Shown here piece by piece: positions 53,277 through 61,688 of a stretch of 64,000 nt of DNA. Below the pieces are notes generated by a model that was given only the letters and a program-made list of their open reading frames with translations, was not told the DNA's origin and did no database searches. Position 1 is the stretch's first letter, and each line of letters starts with the position of its first letter. The position numbers and the translations under genes were made by a program. The stretch is from UBA11403 sp963784615 (GTDB lineage Bacteria > Pseudomonadota > Gammaproteobacteria > Legionellales > Legionellaceae), in NCBI GenBank assembly GCA_963784615.1, contig CAWASG010000001.1:1240001-1304000 (forward strand), written 5' to 3'.

Positions 53277-53808
53277 TGTTAACTGATTCCACTAACATTG
53301 TCAACTTACTTTGCTCCAAAACTTAATTGTGACAACAGCAGGGCAAACGCATCTTAAAGGACTTGCCTAATAATGGTTTCTCTGAAATCTTACTCTAAGA
53401 AATTCTGGATAAAGCAACGCCTACTCCTGATGGGGGCGGCCAACCAGGAGTAGGCTCCTTCCTTTCAAAATACAGGCTTTTGTTTTCCCCGTACCATTTA
53501 CCGTTGGTTTAAACGAGTCGACACTAAGCTTAGATAATCTTCGAATAGAATAGGAACGTTTAAAACAGATGCTTGTATAATCAAAGAAAAGAGTGCATAT
53601 CTGCTGTTGGCTCTCGTGTTTCAGACCGTTGCGCCACGGATGGCGCGTCGACCCCAAGGACGGGGTTTGTCTGAAACACGAGAGCCAACAGCAGATATGC
53701 ACGCGGATGTACTCGATTTTTGTTTCTGTAGTCAAGATGACGCAACTGGTTAAATTTTAGACGCCCCTGTCCTGGTGACAATAGCAGGGCTAGAGCGCTC
53801 GCTAAGAG
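53277..53808. repeat. 532-base gap with several palindromes
   Basis: CAGGGCAAACGC, the MITE end motif, is at 53339-53350. An 11-bp stem (53419-53429 and 53445-53455) follows. A perfect 34-bp inverted repeat (53593-53626 and 53669-53702) has a 42-base loop that holds two smaller stems (GCGCC/GGCGC and CCCC/GGGG), so it could fold as a branched cross. Reading frames across these repeats look like repeat translations. I see no gene here. Confidence 0.75.
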
Positions 53809-54393
53809 TTACCCCTTAAAATCATTGCCCATCGTTAACCCTGCAGAGGCCCCAGCGTGGGTGGTATTACTCATAGGAATAAAAAATCCATGAGCGAATG
53901 TCGAAGTGCTGATGGGAGAAGCTTCTCCATCCAAAGTCAATTTCAAATGTCGTACGGCCTCTAGTGCGAGCGGCGGTAGATGAGGTGTTAACAAGGCCAA
54001 TTGCTCATTTGCAGATTTGCCATCAAATTTCGCAACATGATCGTCTAAAAAACCGTAGCGATATCCACTAAACTTAATTCCAAGCGATTCAAGGGCTGAT
54101 TCAATCTCTTCTAAATGCCGTCTTTTATCATCCAGCATGGTGATGTGAGAATAAGACAGCTGATGTTTCTTGAGAAATGCCCTTAGATAAGTACCTTTAT
54201 CACCACCTCCTGAAAAAATAATTCCATTTACAAAGGTGTCTGTATCGTTTGGAATTTTGCAATTTTTCGAAAAATCAATACCAACATCTGCGGTCTGCTT
54301 TAAAGTGGCTAAAATAGTACTCTGATTGCGTGATGTTAATGCAAACACGGGAAGGCCTTTAGCCTGCCATGATTTCACAAAATCGACTAGCTG
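53809..54393 (-). pseudogene. DUF2608 protein, 3' part, separated by a transposon
   Basis: This is the C-terminal two thirds of a HAD-like protein: QLVDFVKSWQAKGLPVFALTSRN (second HAD motif, Thr/Ser), FSGGGDKGTYLRAFLKK and ITMLDDKRRHLEEIESALESLGI (acidic motif). It joins in frame to the N-terminal part at 57795-58046 once the 3.4-kb transposon and one copy of the ATGTTC duplication are removed, giving one 278-residue protein. DUF2608 proteins are common in Legionella and relatives and resemble acid phosphatases, but their substrate is unknown. A GTG at 54378 could restart translation. Confidence 0.85.
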
Positions 54394-54541
54394 ATGTTCT
54401 CAGCCTGAACACACAATCTGATGGATTTCCCCGTAATTCCAGCCACGTTCATTGATGTACAAATAAAAAACCCCTCATAAAGCTTGATTAAAACCTCATG
54501 AAGGGTACTCTTACGTTCAACGACGAACAAAGAGAGCCTAA

Positions 54542-55111
54542 ATGTACCATGAACTATTAAAAAAGACCAGTTTTCATCCGTTATTCGTGCATATCGATGA
54601 TGAAATGGCTGAGAAAGTTCGAGCTGAAGACTGTCCTTTCTGTAACGGTCCTTTATATCAAGCCGATTACCCTCGTAGTCCCCTCGGGTTACCTGCATCA
54701 TGCCGTGAGCATTATGATAGTCGGCGCAGTCTTTGCTGCGGAAACTGCCGAAAGCGTGTGACAACACCATCGGTACGGTTTTTGGGGCGACATCGTTTTC
54801 CGGCTGCGATTATCGTGCTTATCTCCGCCTTCATGTCCAGTGCTTCGAGGCGCCGGTATTACCAAGTAACGCGTTATTTTGGTATCAGCATCAGTCTGCG
54901 AACCTGGGGGCGTTGGCGTCGTTGGTGGCGAGATTGTTTTATTGGCACTGCTTTTTGGAAACAGGCTAAAGCATTCCTGCCCGTAAAGGCCATTGTTGGC
55001 CCATTTCCTCGACAACTTCTTTTGATTTTTCCAGACAACCTGAGTCAAAAACTGGTAAATGCCTTGCAGTTTTTAGCGCCAATGACAGCGGGCGTTTATC
55101 GCGCTGTCTAA
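54542..55111 (+). CDS. Cys-rich transposon protein (DUF6431-like)
   Basis: A 189-residue protein with zinc-binding pairs CPFCNGPLY (about residue 28) and CCGNCRKRV (about 61), and a Cys at CREHYD, followed by a hydrophobic/basic region SSASRRRYYQVTRYFGISISLRTWGRWRRWWRD. It looks like the DUF6431 proteins that accompany rve-type transposases, probably a DNA-binding accessory. It is the first gene inside the transposon's left end, 90 bases ahead of the transposase. Confidence 0.65.
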   Translation: MYHELLKKTSFHPLFVHIDDEMAEKVRAEDCPFCNGPLYQADYPRSPLGLPASCREHYDSRRSLCCGNCRKRVTTPSVRFLGRHRFPAAIIVLISAFMSSASRRRYYQVTRYFGISISLRTWGRWRRWWRDCFIGTAFWKQAKAFLPVKAIVGPFPRQLLLIFPDNLSQKLVNALQFLAPMTAGVYRAV

Positions 55112-55201
55112 AGGAGGGAGTTATTCGCGCAGAGTTTGCATCTTTAGATCAAGTTAGACATCCAGTAGACTCATAAACTTCTTAAACAAGCAGGAGTTTT
55201 T

Positions 55202-56665
55202 ATGAGCAACAAGAAGCCCGATGTTGGTACTCGCCAAGAACGGTGGGCCCGATTTCGCTTTTCGGTTATTGGCCCACTTTTGGCAGCGCCGCCGGATAAA
55301 GGGCAACTACAGATTGAGCTGGCTTCTTTAGCTCAAAAGCAATGGCAGCATCCCATTACAGGATTACCAGTTCATTTTGGACTATCGACGATTGAGCGAT
55401 GGCTTTATCAATCTCGCCATGAGAACGACCCGGTCGGTGCTTTGCGAACGAAACGCCGTACAGATGCCGGGAGTAGTCACACGCTCTCAGCCCCATTAAA
55501 GATGAGCATCCAACATCAACATCGTTCACATCCAAGCTGGAGCTACCAGTTACACGTAGATAACCTCTATGTGATTGCAAAGACAACGCCTGAGTTAGGC
55601 GTCTTGCCGTCTTACAATACGATTCGTCGTTACATGAAGTCGAATGGTTTCTGCAAGCAACCTGGGCGGAAAAGACGACATACAGAAGGCGCCATCCTCG
55701 CAGCTGATAGGCTAGAGAAACGAGAGGTCAGAAGTTATGAAGTCGACCATGTTAACACGTTATGGCACCTTGATTTTCACCATGGCTCACGCAGAATTTT
55801 GGGACGAGACGGTCAATGGCATAAACCCTTATTACTTGCCATTCTGGATGACCGCTCCCGCCTGATTTGTCATGCTCAATGGTACATGGATGAAACCGCA
55901 GAGACGCTGGTACATGGGTTTATGCAGGCACTACAGAAACGCGCCTTACCGCGCGCTCTGATGAGTGACAATGGCAGTGCGATGACTTCGGCTGAGTTTA
56001 CCGAAGGGCTTGCGAGATTGGGCATTCTACATCAACCTACACTACCTTATTCTCCCTACCAAAACGCGAAACAGGAGGTTTTTTGGGCGCAAGTTGAAGG
56101 GCGATTGATGGCTATGCTTGAGGGTGAGGAGGAGATAACCTTGTCGTTACTCAATAAAAGCACCCTTGCTTGGGTCGAGCGTGAATACCATCAAAAAGTA
56201 CATTCCGAGATTGGCTGCTCACCGCTTGCGCGCTATATGAAGGATGCCGATGTTGGTCGACCGTGTCCTGACACCGCAGCGTTACATCATGCTTTTTGCA
56301 CTCAGGTGCATCGCAGGCAACGTAAATCAGATGGAACATTCAGTCTTGATGGCAAACGCTTTGAAGTGCCATCGCAATACCGCAGTTTGGAGATATTGTA
56401 CATCCGCTATGCACGGTGGGACTTAGGCTCTGTAAGGCTTGTCGATCCACACACCAACACACTGTTAAGTATGATTTATCCACAAGACAAATCAGAAAAC
56501 GCTTCAGGTCAGCGTCGAACTTTCACCAATTCCGGTGAACAAGAGCCCAGCGAAGAGCTTGTATCAACAGGCGTTGCGCCCTTGCTAAAAGCACTGATGG
56601 CAGAATACGCGGCCACCGGCCTTCCTCCGGCCTATTTACCCAAAGGAGAATCTGAACATGAGTAA
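55202..56665 (+). CDS. rve-type DDE transposase
   Basis: A 487-residue integrase-fold transposase. A helix-turn-helix region (about 60-170) precedes the catalytic core: LWHLDFHHGSRR with the first Asp near 187, ALMSDNGSAMTS with the second near 260, and PYQNAKQEVFWAQVEG with the Glu near 297, the DD(35)E spacing. It pairs with the ATPase encoded next (8-base overlap), as in IS21, Tn7 and Tn5053-like systems. AAGGAGGGAGTT upstream lies beyond the usual distance; CAGGAG is 10 bases before the ATG. Confidence 0.92.
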   Translation: MSNKKPDVGTRQERWARFRFSVIGPLLAAPPDKGQLQIELASLAQKQWQHPITGLPVHFGLSTIERWLYQSRHENDPVGALRTKRRTDAGSSHTLSAPLKMSIQHQHRSHPSWSYQLHVDNLYVIAKTTPELGVLPSYNTIRRYMKSNGFCKQPGRKRRHTEGAILAADRLEKREVRSYEVDHVNTLWHLDFHHGSRRILGRDGQWHKPLLLAILDDRSRLICHAQWYMDETAETLVHGFMQALQKRALPRALMSDNGSAMTSAEFTEGLARLGILHQPTLPYSPYQNAKQEVFWAQVEGRLMAMLEGEEEITLSLLNKSTLAWVEREYHQKVHSEIGCSPLARYMKDADVGRPCPDTAALHHAFCTQVHRRQRKSDGTFSLDGKRFEVPSQYRSLEILYIRYARWDLGSVRLVDPHTNTLLSMIYPQDKSENASGQRRTFTNSGEQEPSEELVSTGVAPLLKALMAEYAATGLPPAYLPKGESEHE

Positions 56666-57494
56666 AAAACTACTGGCTCTTTATGGTCTAAAATACAATC
56701 CATTCATCTCGGATATCCCCGTAGAAGCCTTGTGCATTTACCCAAAGCTCGAGAATTTTTGCTGGCGTGTTGAGCAATCATTACTTCGTGAAGGTGGTTT
56801 TGCTTTAGTGAGCGGTGATCCTGGCACAGGTAAAAGTGTTGCCTTGCGCGTTTTGGCTTCACGCCTTACACGCGTGCGTGATGCGCAGATCGGCGTCATC
56901 AGTCATGCTAACTCAAGGCTTGCTGATTTTTATCGTGAACTGGGGGATGTTTTTTGTGTGCCACTTACGGCCAGCAATCGTTGGGGTGGCTTCAAAAATT
57001 TACGCGAACGATGGCTCACTCACGTTGATAGCACCTTGTTACGCCCAGTGCTTATCATTGACGAGGCACAGGAAATGTCGCCAGAAGTCTTAAGTGAACT
57101 ACGGTTACTGACCAGTATGCAATTTGACTCACGTAACTTGCTCAGCGTCATTCTGGCTGGTGATCAAAGATTAAATGATAAACTACGCCGCGACGATCTG
57201 ATGCCTTTGGGTAGTCGTATTCGGATCCGCCTGCTCACAGAACACGCCAGCATTGAGCAGTTAACCCAAACGCTGCAACATCTATTGGAACACGCTGGCA
57301 ACCCTGGGCTAATGACGACAGGGCTGATAAACACCCTTTGTGAACACGCAGCCGGAAACAGTCGGATCCTTTGCAACATGTCTGGGGAACTGCTGGATAT
57401 GGCCGCACGCCTTGAGCGTCCACAATTGGATGAGCAGTTGTATTTTGAGTGTTTCACCACTTCGGTCTCATCAAACAAACGAAAAAAAGCTTAA
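56658..57494 (+). CDS. AAA+ ATPase, ExeA/TniB-like transposition helper
   Basis: A 278-residue ATPase. Walker A VSGDPGTGKSVALRVL near residue 52, Walker B PVLIIDEAQEMSPEVLSELRLLT near 132 and sensor ILAGDQRLNDKL near 165 match ExeA-like proteins. In Tn7, Mu and IS21-type systems such ATPases pick target DNA and activate the transposase. It overlaps the transposase gene by 8 bases. Confidence 0.9.
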   Translation: MSKKLLALYGLKYNPFISDIPVEALCIYPKLENFCWRVEQSLLREGGFALVSGDPGTGKSVALRVLASRLTRVRDAQIGVISHANSRLADFYRELGDVFCVPLTASNRWGGFKNLRERWLTHVDSTLLRPVLIIDEAQEMSPEVLSELRLLTSMQFDSRNLLSVILAGDQRLNDKLRRDDLMPLGSRIRIRLLTEHASIEQLTQTLQHLLEHAGNPGLMTTGLINTLCEHAAGNSRILCNMSGELLDMAARLERPQLDEQLYFECFTTSVSSNKRKKA

Positions 57495-57507
57495 TCGGGA
57501 GAAAGCG

Positions 57508-57696
57508 ATGAAATATTTAGTCATTGAAGCACCGACACTCACCGATGAAGCAGCGGTCAATGTGCAGGATTTCTTTTATGCACTGATGGTTGCGTTTGGT
57601 GAGCATTACCATCATCAAATAGAACGTTATTATCGAGAATCAGTCATTGGAACCATGGCTGATATTAATATGAAGGAGGATAATCCACCTTTCTAA
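57508..57696 (+). CDS. small transposon protein of unknown function
   Basis: A 62-residue acidic protein (MKYLVIEAPTLTDEAAVNVQDF.. through ..ADINMKEDNPPF), 13 bases after the ATPase gene with a good GGGAG site. No known domain. It is the last gene before the right transposon end, so it may help target choice or control, but nothing in the sequence shows this. Confidence 0.6.
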   Translation: MKYLVIEAPTLTDEAAVNVQDFFYALMVAFGEHYHHQIERYYRESVIGTMADINMKEDNPPF

Positions 57697-57794
57697 TCTG
57701 GAAAAAATACAGCAGGGAGGCTGTGCATTTTATGGCGCATTGCAACCATCAATTATCGTGTAAAACTGACCATCAAATTGCGTGAGCACGCTCA

Positions 57795-58046
57795 ATGTTC
57801 AACCGCTTTTGTACGTATGAAATTTTGCACCGAACTATAGAGTGTAATTGCCCATGTCATTGCGAGCGTTTGATCCTCATGTTTCTTGACCACTTCGGTG
57901 ATTAAATTCATAAACCACGCATCACCGCCTAAATCAAGTCGAGGTGTCATAAATGTATTGTCCAGATCAAGGATCAACATCGTATCATCAGGAATATCAG
58001 TTAATATTTCACAGACACTCTTGATCTCCTTTATATTTTTAATCAT
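57795..58046 (-). pseudogene. DUF2608 protein, 5' part, cut by the transposon
   Basis: Holds the start and the first HAD motif of the DUF2608 protein: MIKNIKEIKSVCEILTDIP then MLILDLDNTFMTP (Asp-x-Asp, the expected nucleophile and acid) near residue 23. The frame ends in KAVEH and then a stop made by the transposon end. Joined to the part at 53809-54393 it gives one continuous protein. Confidence 0.85.
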
Positions 58047-58112
58047 CGCAATTTATTCCTTCAAAATTAAGCGGTATCATCATGAAAATATCCGATTTAG
58101 GCAGAAAAGCAC

Positions 58113-59087
58113 ATGAAATCCATCAAGTACATATCCCTCTTTGGCATTATTTTCATTCTTTTGGGTACGAGCCATACTGACTTTGAGTATAAGAGTTTTA
58201 TGCCTGGAGTTGCGCTCATTCTTGGTATTATTTTAACAACTATAGCTCATGATACATCGTTGAGTCATCAAGCAAAACCTTGGGCGACTAAAACGTTAAG
58301 CTATGCCATTATTCTGCTTGGCTTTGGTTTTAATTTAACCAATATTATAAAAGCGGGTGTATCCGGTCTTGGTTATACGATGATTAGCATCTGCGGAACC
58401 TTAGCGCTGGGGCTGGTCATTGGACGTCTTCTTAACAATCAAGGAAAAATTTCTACTTTAATTAGCTCTGGTACAGCCATTTGTGGCGGTAGTGCGATTG
58501 CGGCAATAAGCCCTGTCATCCATGCAAAACCCGAAGAAACTGCTGTTGCTATGGGTGTTGTCTTTCTATTAAATGCGGTCGGACTCTTACTCTTCCCCTA
58601 TATTGGCCATCAGTTACACCTAACACAACATCAGTTTGGCTTACTTGCAGCACTTGCTATTCACGACACCTCATCGGTTGTAGGTAGTTGCATGAGTTAT
58701 GGTCAAGAATCTTTGGTGGTTGGTACCACGGTTAAATTGGTGCGGGCGTTATGGATCATTCCGGTGACTTTAATCATTGCGGTTATTTACAGTAAACTCA
58801 ATCAACAGGATGAAACGCTAGGAAAAGTAAAAAAACCCTGGTTTATTTTATGGTTTATCCTGGCGTCATTGATCGTTACAATATTTCCACAATTGCAGCA
58901 CATCGGCGACCAGCTAAAGCATGTTGGAGAAAGTTTCTTCGTCGTTGCTCTTTTTTTAATTGGTTACAACGTATCCTTTAAAAATTTAAAAGCAGTCGGC
59001 ATCTCTGTATTACTACAAGCGATTGTTTTATGGGTCATTGTATCAACGCTGGTTATTGTTGCGTTAAAGTACGGTTACCTTCATTAA
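58113..59087 (+). CDS. YeiH family putative sulfate exporter (UPF0324)
   Basis: A 324-residue membrane protein of the YeiH/UPF0324 family with nine or ten helices. GTAICGGSAIAAISPVIHAKPEETAVAMGVVFLLNAVGLLLFPYIG (about 120-165) and ALAIHDTSSVVGS (about 180) are conserved. Some relatives export sulfite or sulfate; this substrate is unknown. It stands between the cut DUF2608 gene and the second aromatic permease and is convergent to that permease. Confidence 0.88.
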   Translation: MKSIKYISLFGIIFILLGTSHTDFEYKSFMPGVALILGIILTTIAHDTSLSHQAKPWATKTLSYAIILLGFGFNLTNIIKAGVSGLGYTMISICGTLALGLVIGRLLNNQGKISTLISSGTAICGGSAIAAISPVIHAKPEETAVAMGVVFLLNAVGLLLFPYIGHQLHLTQHQFGLLAALAIHDTSSVVGSCMSYGQESLVVGTTVKLVRALWIIPVTLIIAVIYSKLNQQDETLGKVKKPWFILWFILASLIVTIFPQLQHIGDQLKHVGESFFVVALFLIGYNVSFKNLKAVGISVLLQAIVLWVIVSTLVIVALKYGYLH

Positions 59088-59097
59088 TAGCATGCCA

Positions 59098-60273
59098 TCA
59101 AAAAGCAATCATCATTAACGCTATTGCAGAAACCATCATCATGATCTGCACTGTTTTCCCGCCAGGAACAATAAATTGAGGATGAAAATGCCGTCGGCCT
59201 ACATAGGACATGAGCGCCGGCAAAAACAACAGCAGAATCACGCACAGAAATCCTGCATAACTTAAAGCATGGATATACGCTCCTGGATAATATAAAACGA
59301 TCAGCAAGGGCGGCAGAAAGGTCAGTAAAAATAAGATGCCACCCTGTTTTCCTTGTTGGATCATGTTTAATCCATCACCCAGAAAACTTAACAAACACAA
59401 CGACACACCTAAAAATGCCGTTAACATACAAATCGACGTAAAAAAATTAAACAATGAACTGATGAGCTGATTATCCAGCGTATTAGCAAGAAGAAGTGCC
59501 AACGTACTGGTCGTATGATCACTCTGCATTAACGCGACCAAGCCCTCTGTTCCTTGTGCAGGCAAGGTTCCAATAATCACCGCATCCCATGCGATATAAC
59601 AGATAAGCGGGATCAATGAACCTATCCAAATCACTTTTCTTAATGTGGGCAGGTCATCATCAAAATACTCTCGTAAATTTGGCACAATAATCGCAAACCC
59701 AAATGAGGTCATCAGCAGCATCAGTGAACCGAGGATCTTTGGTGCATCGCCCTGTTGTAAATAATGCCAATCAATATGAGGAGAAATCAATAGAACCAGT
59801 ACCGCATAAATTGCCAATTTGCCAAACATCAAGCCGCGATTCAATAAATCAACCTGGCGAATGCCCTGATAAACCACCCAACCAAAAACACAGGTAAATA
59901 CAATAGCAAGAGCCCAGCTCGGCGCGTGAATATTCGCATGAGCCAACAATCCACCCAAGACATCCGCGCCACCTGAGATGTATGCAGACAACAACGTATA
60001 CAGTAGGCACAAATAGCTAAGCCAAGTCACCGCGAGCCCAGGAATACCCAGCGTTGCGTTCGCCATGGACACCATATGTTTTCCACGAGGCAAGTAGAGA
60101 TTCACTTCAAGAATAAAAAAAGCCCCGAAGGTCATGAACGACCAGCACAGCAAAAGAAAAAAAGAAGAAGCCCAAAAGCCTGCTGCCGCATTGGCGACCG
60201 GAAGAGCCAGCATGCCGGCACCTATTGAAGTGCCGACGATTAACAGAATGCCACCGATAAATCTGGAATGCAT
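59098..60273 (-). CDS. aromatic amino acid permease (TyrP/Mtr-like), second copy
   Basis: A 391-residue HAAAP carrier, paralogous to 52053-53276: FIGGILLIVGTSIGAGMLALPVA, LMTSFGFAIIVPNLREYFDDDLPTLRKVIWIGS and FFTSICMLTAFLGVSLCLLSFLGDGLNM match it segment by segment. Both probably import tyrosine or tryptophan with protons. A dispersed GTAGGTTGGG repeat follows upstream of its start. Confidence 0.92.
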   Translation of the reverse strand: MHSRFIGGILLIVGTSIGAGMLALPVANAAAGFWASSFFLLLCWSFMTFGAFFILEVNLYLPRGKHMVSMANATLGIPGLAVTWLSYLCLLYTLLSAYISGGADVLGGLLAHANIHAPSWALAIVFTCVFGWVVYQGIRQVDLLNRGLMFGKLAIYAVLVLLISPHIDWHYLQQGDAPKILGSLMLLMTSFGFAIIVPNLREYFDDDLPTLRKVIWIGSLIPLICYIAWDAVIIGTLPAQGTEGLVALMQSDHTTSTLALLLANTLDNQLISSLFNFFTSICMLTAFLGVSLCLLSFLGDGLNMIQQGKQGGILFLLTFLPPLLIVLYYPGAYIHALSYAGFLCVILLLFLPALMSYVGRRHFHPQFIVPGGKTVQIMMMVSAIALMMIAF

Positions 60274-60299
60274 ATTGATATCCTAAATCATGAAACATT

Positions 60300-60338
60300 T
60301 TGTTGAGCTTCGGCGAACCCGCCTCAACCCAACCTACG
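60300..60338. repeat. dispersed GTAGGTTGGGTTGAGG repeat, copy 3
   Basis: Inverse copy of the 15141 repeat, close to its first 38 bases, between the OmpA-like gene stop and the permease start. Confidence 0.7.
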
Positions 60339-60344
60339 TACTCA

Positions 60345-61031
60345 TTATTTGCTGTCTAAGGGCTCAGTCATCGGCGGCGTTTTGCAATTTGCAATATTGA
60401 TCCACTGAATTTCTATGCGACGATTATATGCGCTGCCATGAATGAGATGATTATCCCCAACAGAAAATTTATCGCCATACCCTTCTGCCCTTAAATTATA
60501 TGCGCGCACATCATGAGCCCATAAAAATGTAATCATCGCATCAGCCCGGGATTGAGATAATTTATTTTTTTTGTCTCTAGTCCCAATTTCATCCGTAAAT
60601 CCGGCAACATAAAACATACTACAGGGATAAAATCGCAGAAGTCTGGTGATATTCATCAACCCAAGATAACACTGATCACTAAACCGATGGGTGTTGACCT
60701 CAAAATAACGATCCGTGGGTATAATTAAAACGTGGGTGTCGCCATATTCAACATATTGAATATCTTGTCTCGCCAATTCACCAATGACTTCTTGTGGCGT
60801 CTGACGAAATAAACCTAGAACGGATCCGGCGACGCCCCCAACGGCAGCACCCACTACCGCATTCCCTGCAACCGAGCCAACAACGGCGCCAACGCCAATA
60901 CCGATCCCCGCTCCCATAGCAACCCCCCTGAGGGGAATAGGCAGCTTCTGACCATTTTTCACACACCCAGTTGATGTTAGACTAATTAATATCACCATCG
61001 TTGCATATCGGCACATTCTAGCTACGGGCAT
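60345..61031 (-). CDS. OmpA-family lipoprotein with glycine zipper
   Basis: A 228-residue protein from the ATG at 61031 (AGGAG five bases upstream). A lipoprotein signal ends at STGC (about 23), a glycine zipper follows (GAGIGIGVGAVVGSVAGNAVVGAAVGGVAGSVLG, about 39-72), then a C-terminal OmpA domain (FYVAGFTDEIG near 140, LSQSRADAMITFLWAHDV near 158, YNRRIEIQW near 210) that binds peptidoglycan. Legionella has related C-OmpA-like proteins. It should tether the outer membrane to the cell wall. Divergent from folB. Confidence 0.88.
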   Translation of the reverse strand: MPVARMCRYATMVILISLTSTGCVKNGQKLPIPLRGVAMGAGIGIGVGAVVGSVAGNAVVGAAVGGVAGSVLGLFRQTPQEVIGELARQDIQYVEYGDTHVLIIPTDRYFEVNTHRFSDQCYLGLMNITRLLRFYPCSMFYVAGFTDEIGTRDKKNKLSQSRADAMITFLWAHDVRAYNLRAEGYGDKFSVGDNHLIHGSAYNRRIEIQWINIANCKTPPMTEPLDSK

Positions 61032-61058
61032 CTCCACTCCTGTGATAAATTAGGCTTT

Positions 61059-61097
61059 GAATAAAACAGCATGAAAAAAACTCATGCTGTTTTATTC
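61059..61097. repeat. hairpin type 2, copy upstream of folB and of the OmpA gene
   Basis: Perfect 16-bp arms (61059-61074 and 61082-61097), loop AAAAAAC on the plus strand. Inner stem AACAGCATGA matches the copy at 15830-15875; outer bases differ but remain paired. It lies 28 bases before the OmpA-like start and about 250 before folB. Confidence 0.8.
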
Positions 61098-61115
61098 GAG
61101 ATCCAAGATAAACAT

Positions 61116-61222
61116 TTGTATCCTTTCGATATCGCAAAGTAATCTCAGGCTGCCGACGCTCCTCAGCCAAGCCATGGAGCGTCGGCGAATTTGATTCGCC
61201 TTATGATATCGAGAGAATACAA
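61116..61222. repeat. 107-bp MITE with 5-bp target duplication
   Basis: Ends TTGTATCCTTTCGATATCG and the inverse TTGTATTCTCTCGATATCA (16 of 19 match), direct repeat AACAT on both sides (61111-61115 and 61223-61227), and an inner stem GCCGACGCTCC/GGAGCGTCGGC. It sits between the two hairpins upstream of folB. A relative is at 22537-22590. Confidence 0.8.
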
Positions 61223-61283
61223 AACATTGTTTTATTATTGAGGATCCCGTACATTTGTGCAATTAAATCCGGAAAATTATATT

Positions 61284-61325
61284 TGGACAGCGCTGCATGC
61301 GTCTTTTTGCATGCAGCGCTGTCCA
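61284..61325. repeat. hairpin type 1, copy upstream of folB
   Basis: Perfect 16-bp arms (61285-61300 and 61309-61324) plus one closing pair. The core GCATGC-GTCTTTTT-GCATGC is identical to the nusB copy, and GGAAAATTATATTT precedes it as there. It ends 25 bases before the folB ATG. Confidence 0.85.
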
Positions 61326-61349
61326 GACTCCAAGACAGGAAACGATTAT

Positions 61350-61688
61350 ATGGATCAATTAACCATTTCAAGCCTTAGCGTATTAACTAAAATAGGCGTG
61401 CATAAATGGGAACAAGCCATTGATCAGCGTTTGTTGATTGACATCACTATTCCAACCGATGTTTCTAATTGCCAGGATGAATTAATCAATACCATTGATT
61501 ATGACAAACTCTGTCAACAAGTTACAACGTATGTTGAGTCGAATCAATTTGCGCTCATTGAAACAGTTGCCGAGCGGGTTGCACAGCTGATAAAAAATGA
61601 ATTTATGGTGAATACGTTGACAGTTCGGGTAGCGAAGCCACAGGCGATAAAGAACGCGGCGAATGTTGCAATAACTGTGACGCGTTAA
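61350..61688 (+). CDS. folB: dihydroneopterin aldolase
   Basis: Splits dihydroneopterin in folate synthesis. From the ATG at 61350 (GACAGGA upstream) the product is 112 residues, the family size: LSVLTKIGVHKWEQAIDQRLLIDITI at the start, NTIDYDKLCQQVTTYV near 48, ALIETVAERVAQLI near 66 with the catalytic Glu, and VRVAKPQAI near 93 with the Lys. An extension to 61257 would read through the hairpin and is rejected. Its 3' end overlaps the convergent ATPase gene by 86 bases. Confidence 0.95.
   Translation: MDQLTISSLSVLTKIGVHKWEQAIDQRLLIDITIPTDVSNCQDELINTIDYDKLCQQVTTYVESNQFALIETVAERVAQLIKNEFMVNTLTVRVAKPQAIKNAANVAITVTR

Larger units (their letters stand above)
54400..57794 (+). mobile_element. complete 3.4-kb transposon with four genes, inside the DUF2608 gene
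   Basis: Flanked by 6-bp direct repeats ATGTTC (54394-54399 and 57795-57800). The ends match as inverted repeats: left TCAGCCTGAACACACAATCT, right inverse TGAGCGTGCTCACGCAATTT, both followed by GATGG. A second CCATCAA unit lies inside the right end, suggesting multiple transposase sites. It encodes a Cys-rich protein, a DDE transposase, an AAA+ ATPase and a small protein. Both gene halves outside still join in frame, so insertion is recent. Confidence 0.9.

Noticed and set aside
53421..53781. Two minus-strand frames in the repeat-rich gap
   Set aside because: Both translate the 34-bp inverted repeat and flanking hairpins; no ribosome site or family resemblance.
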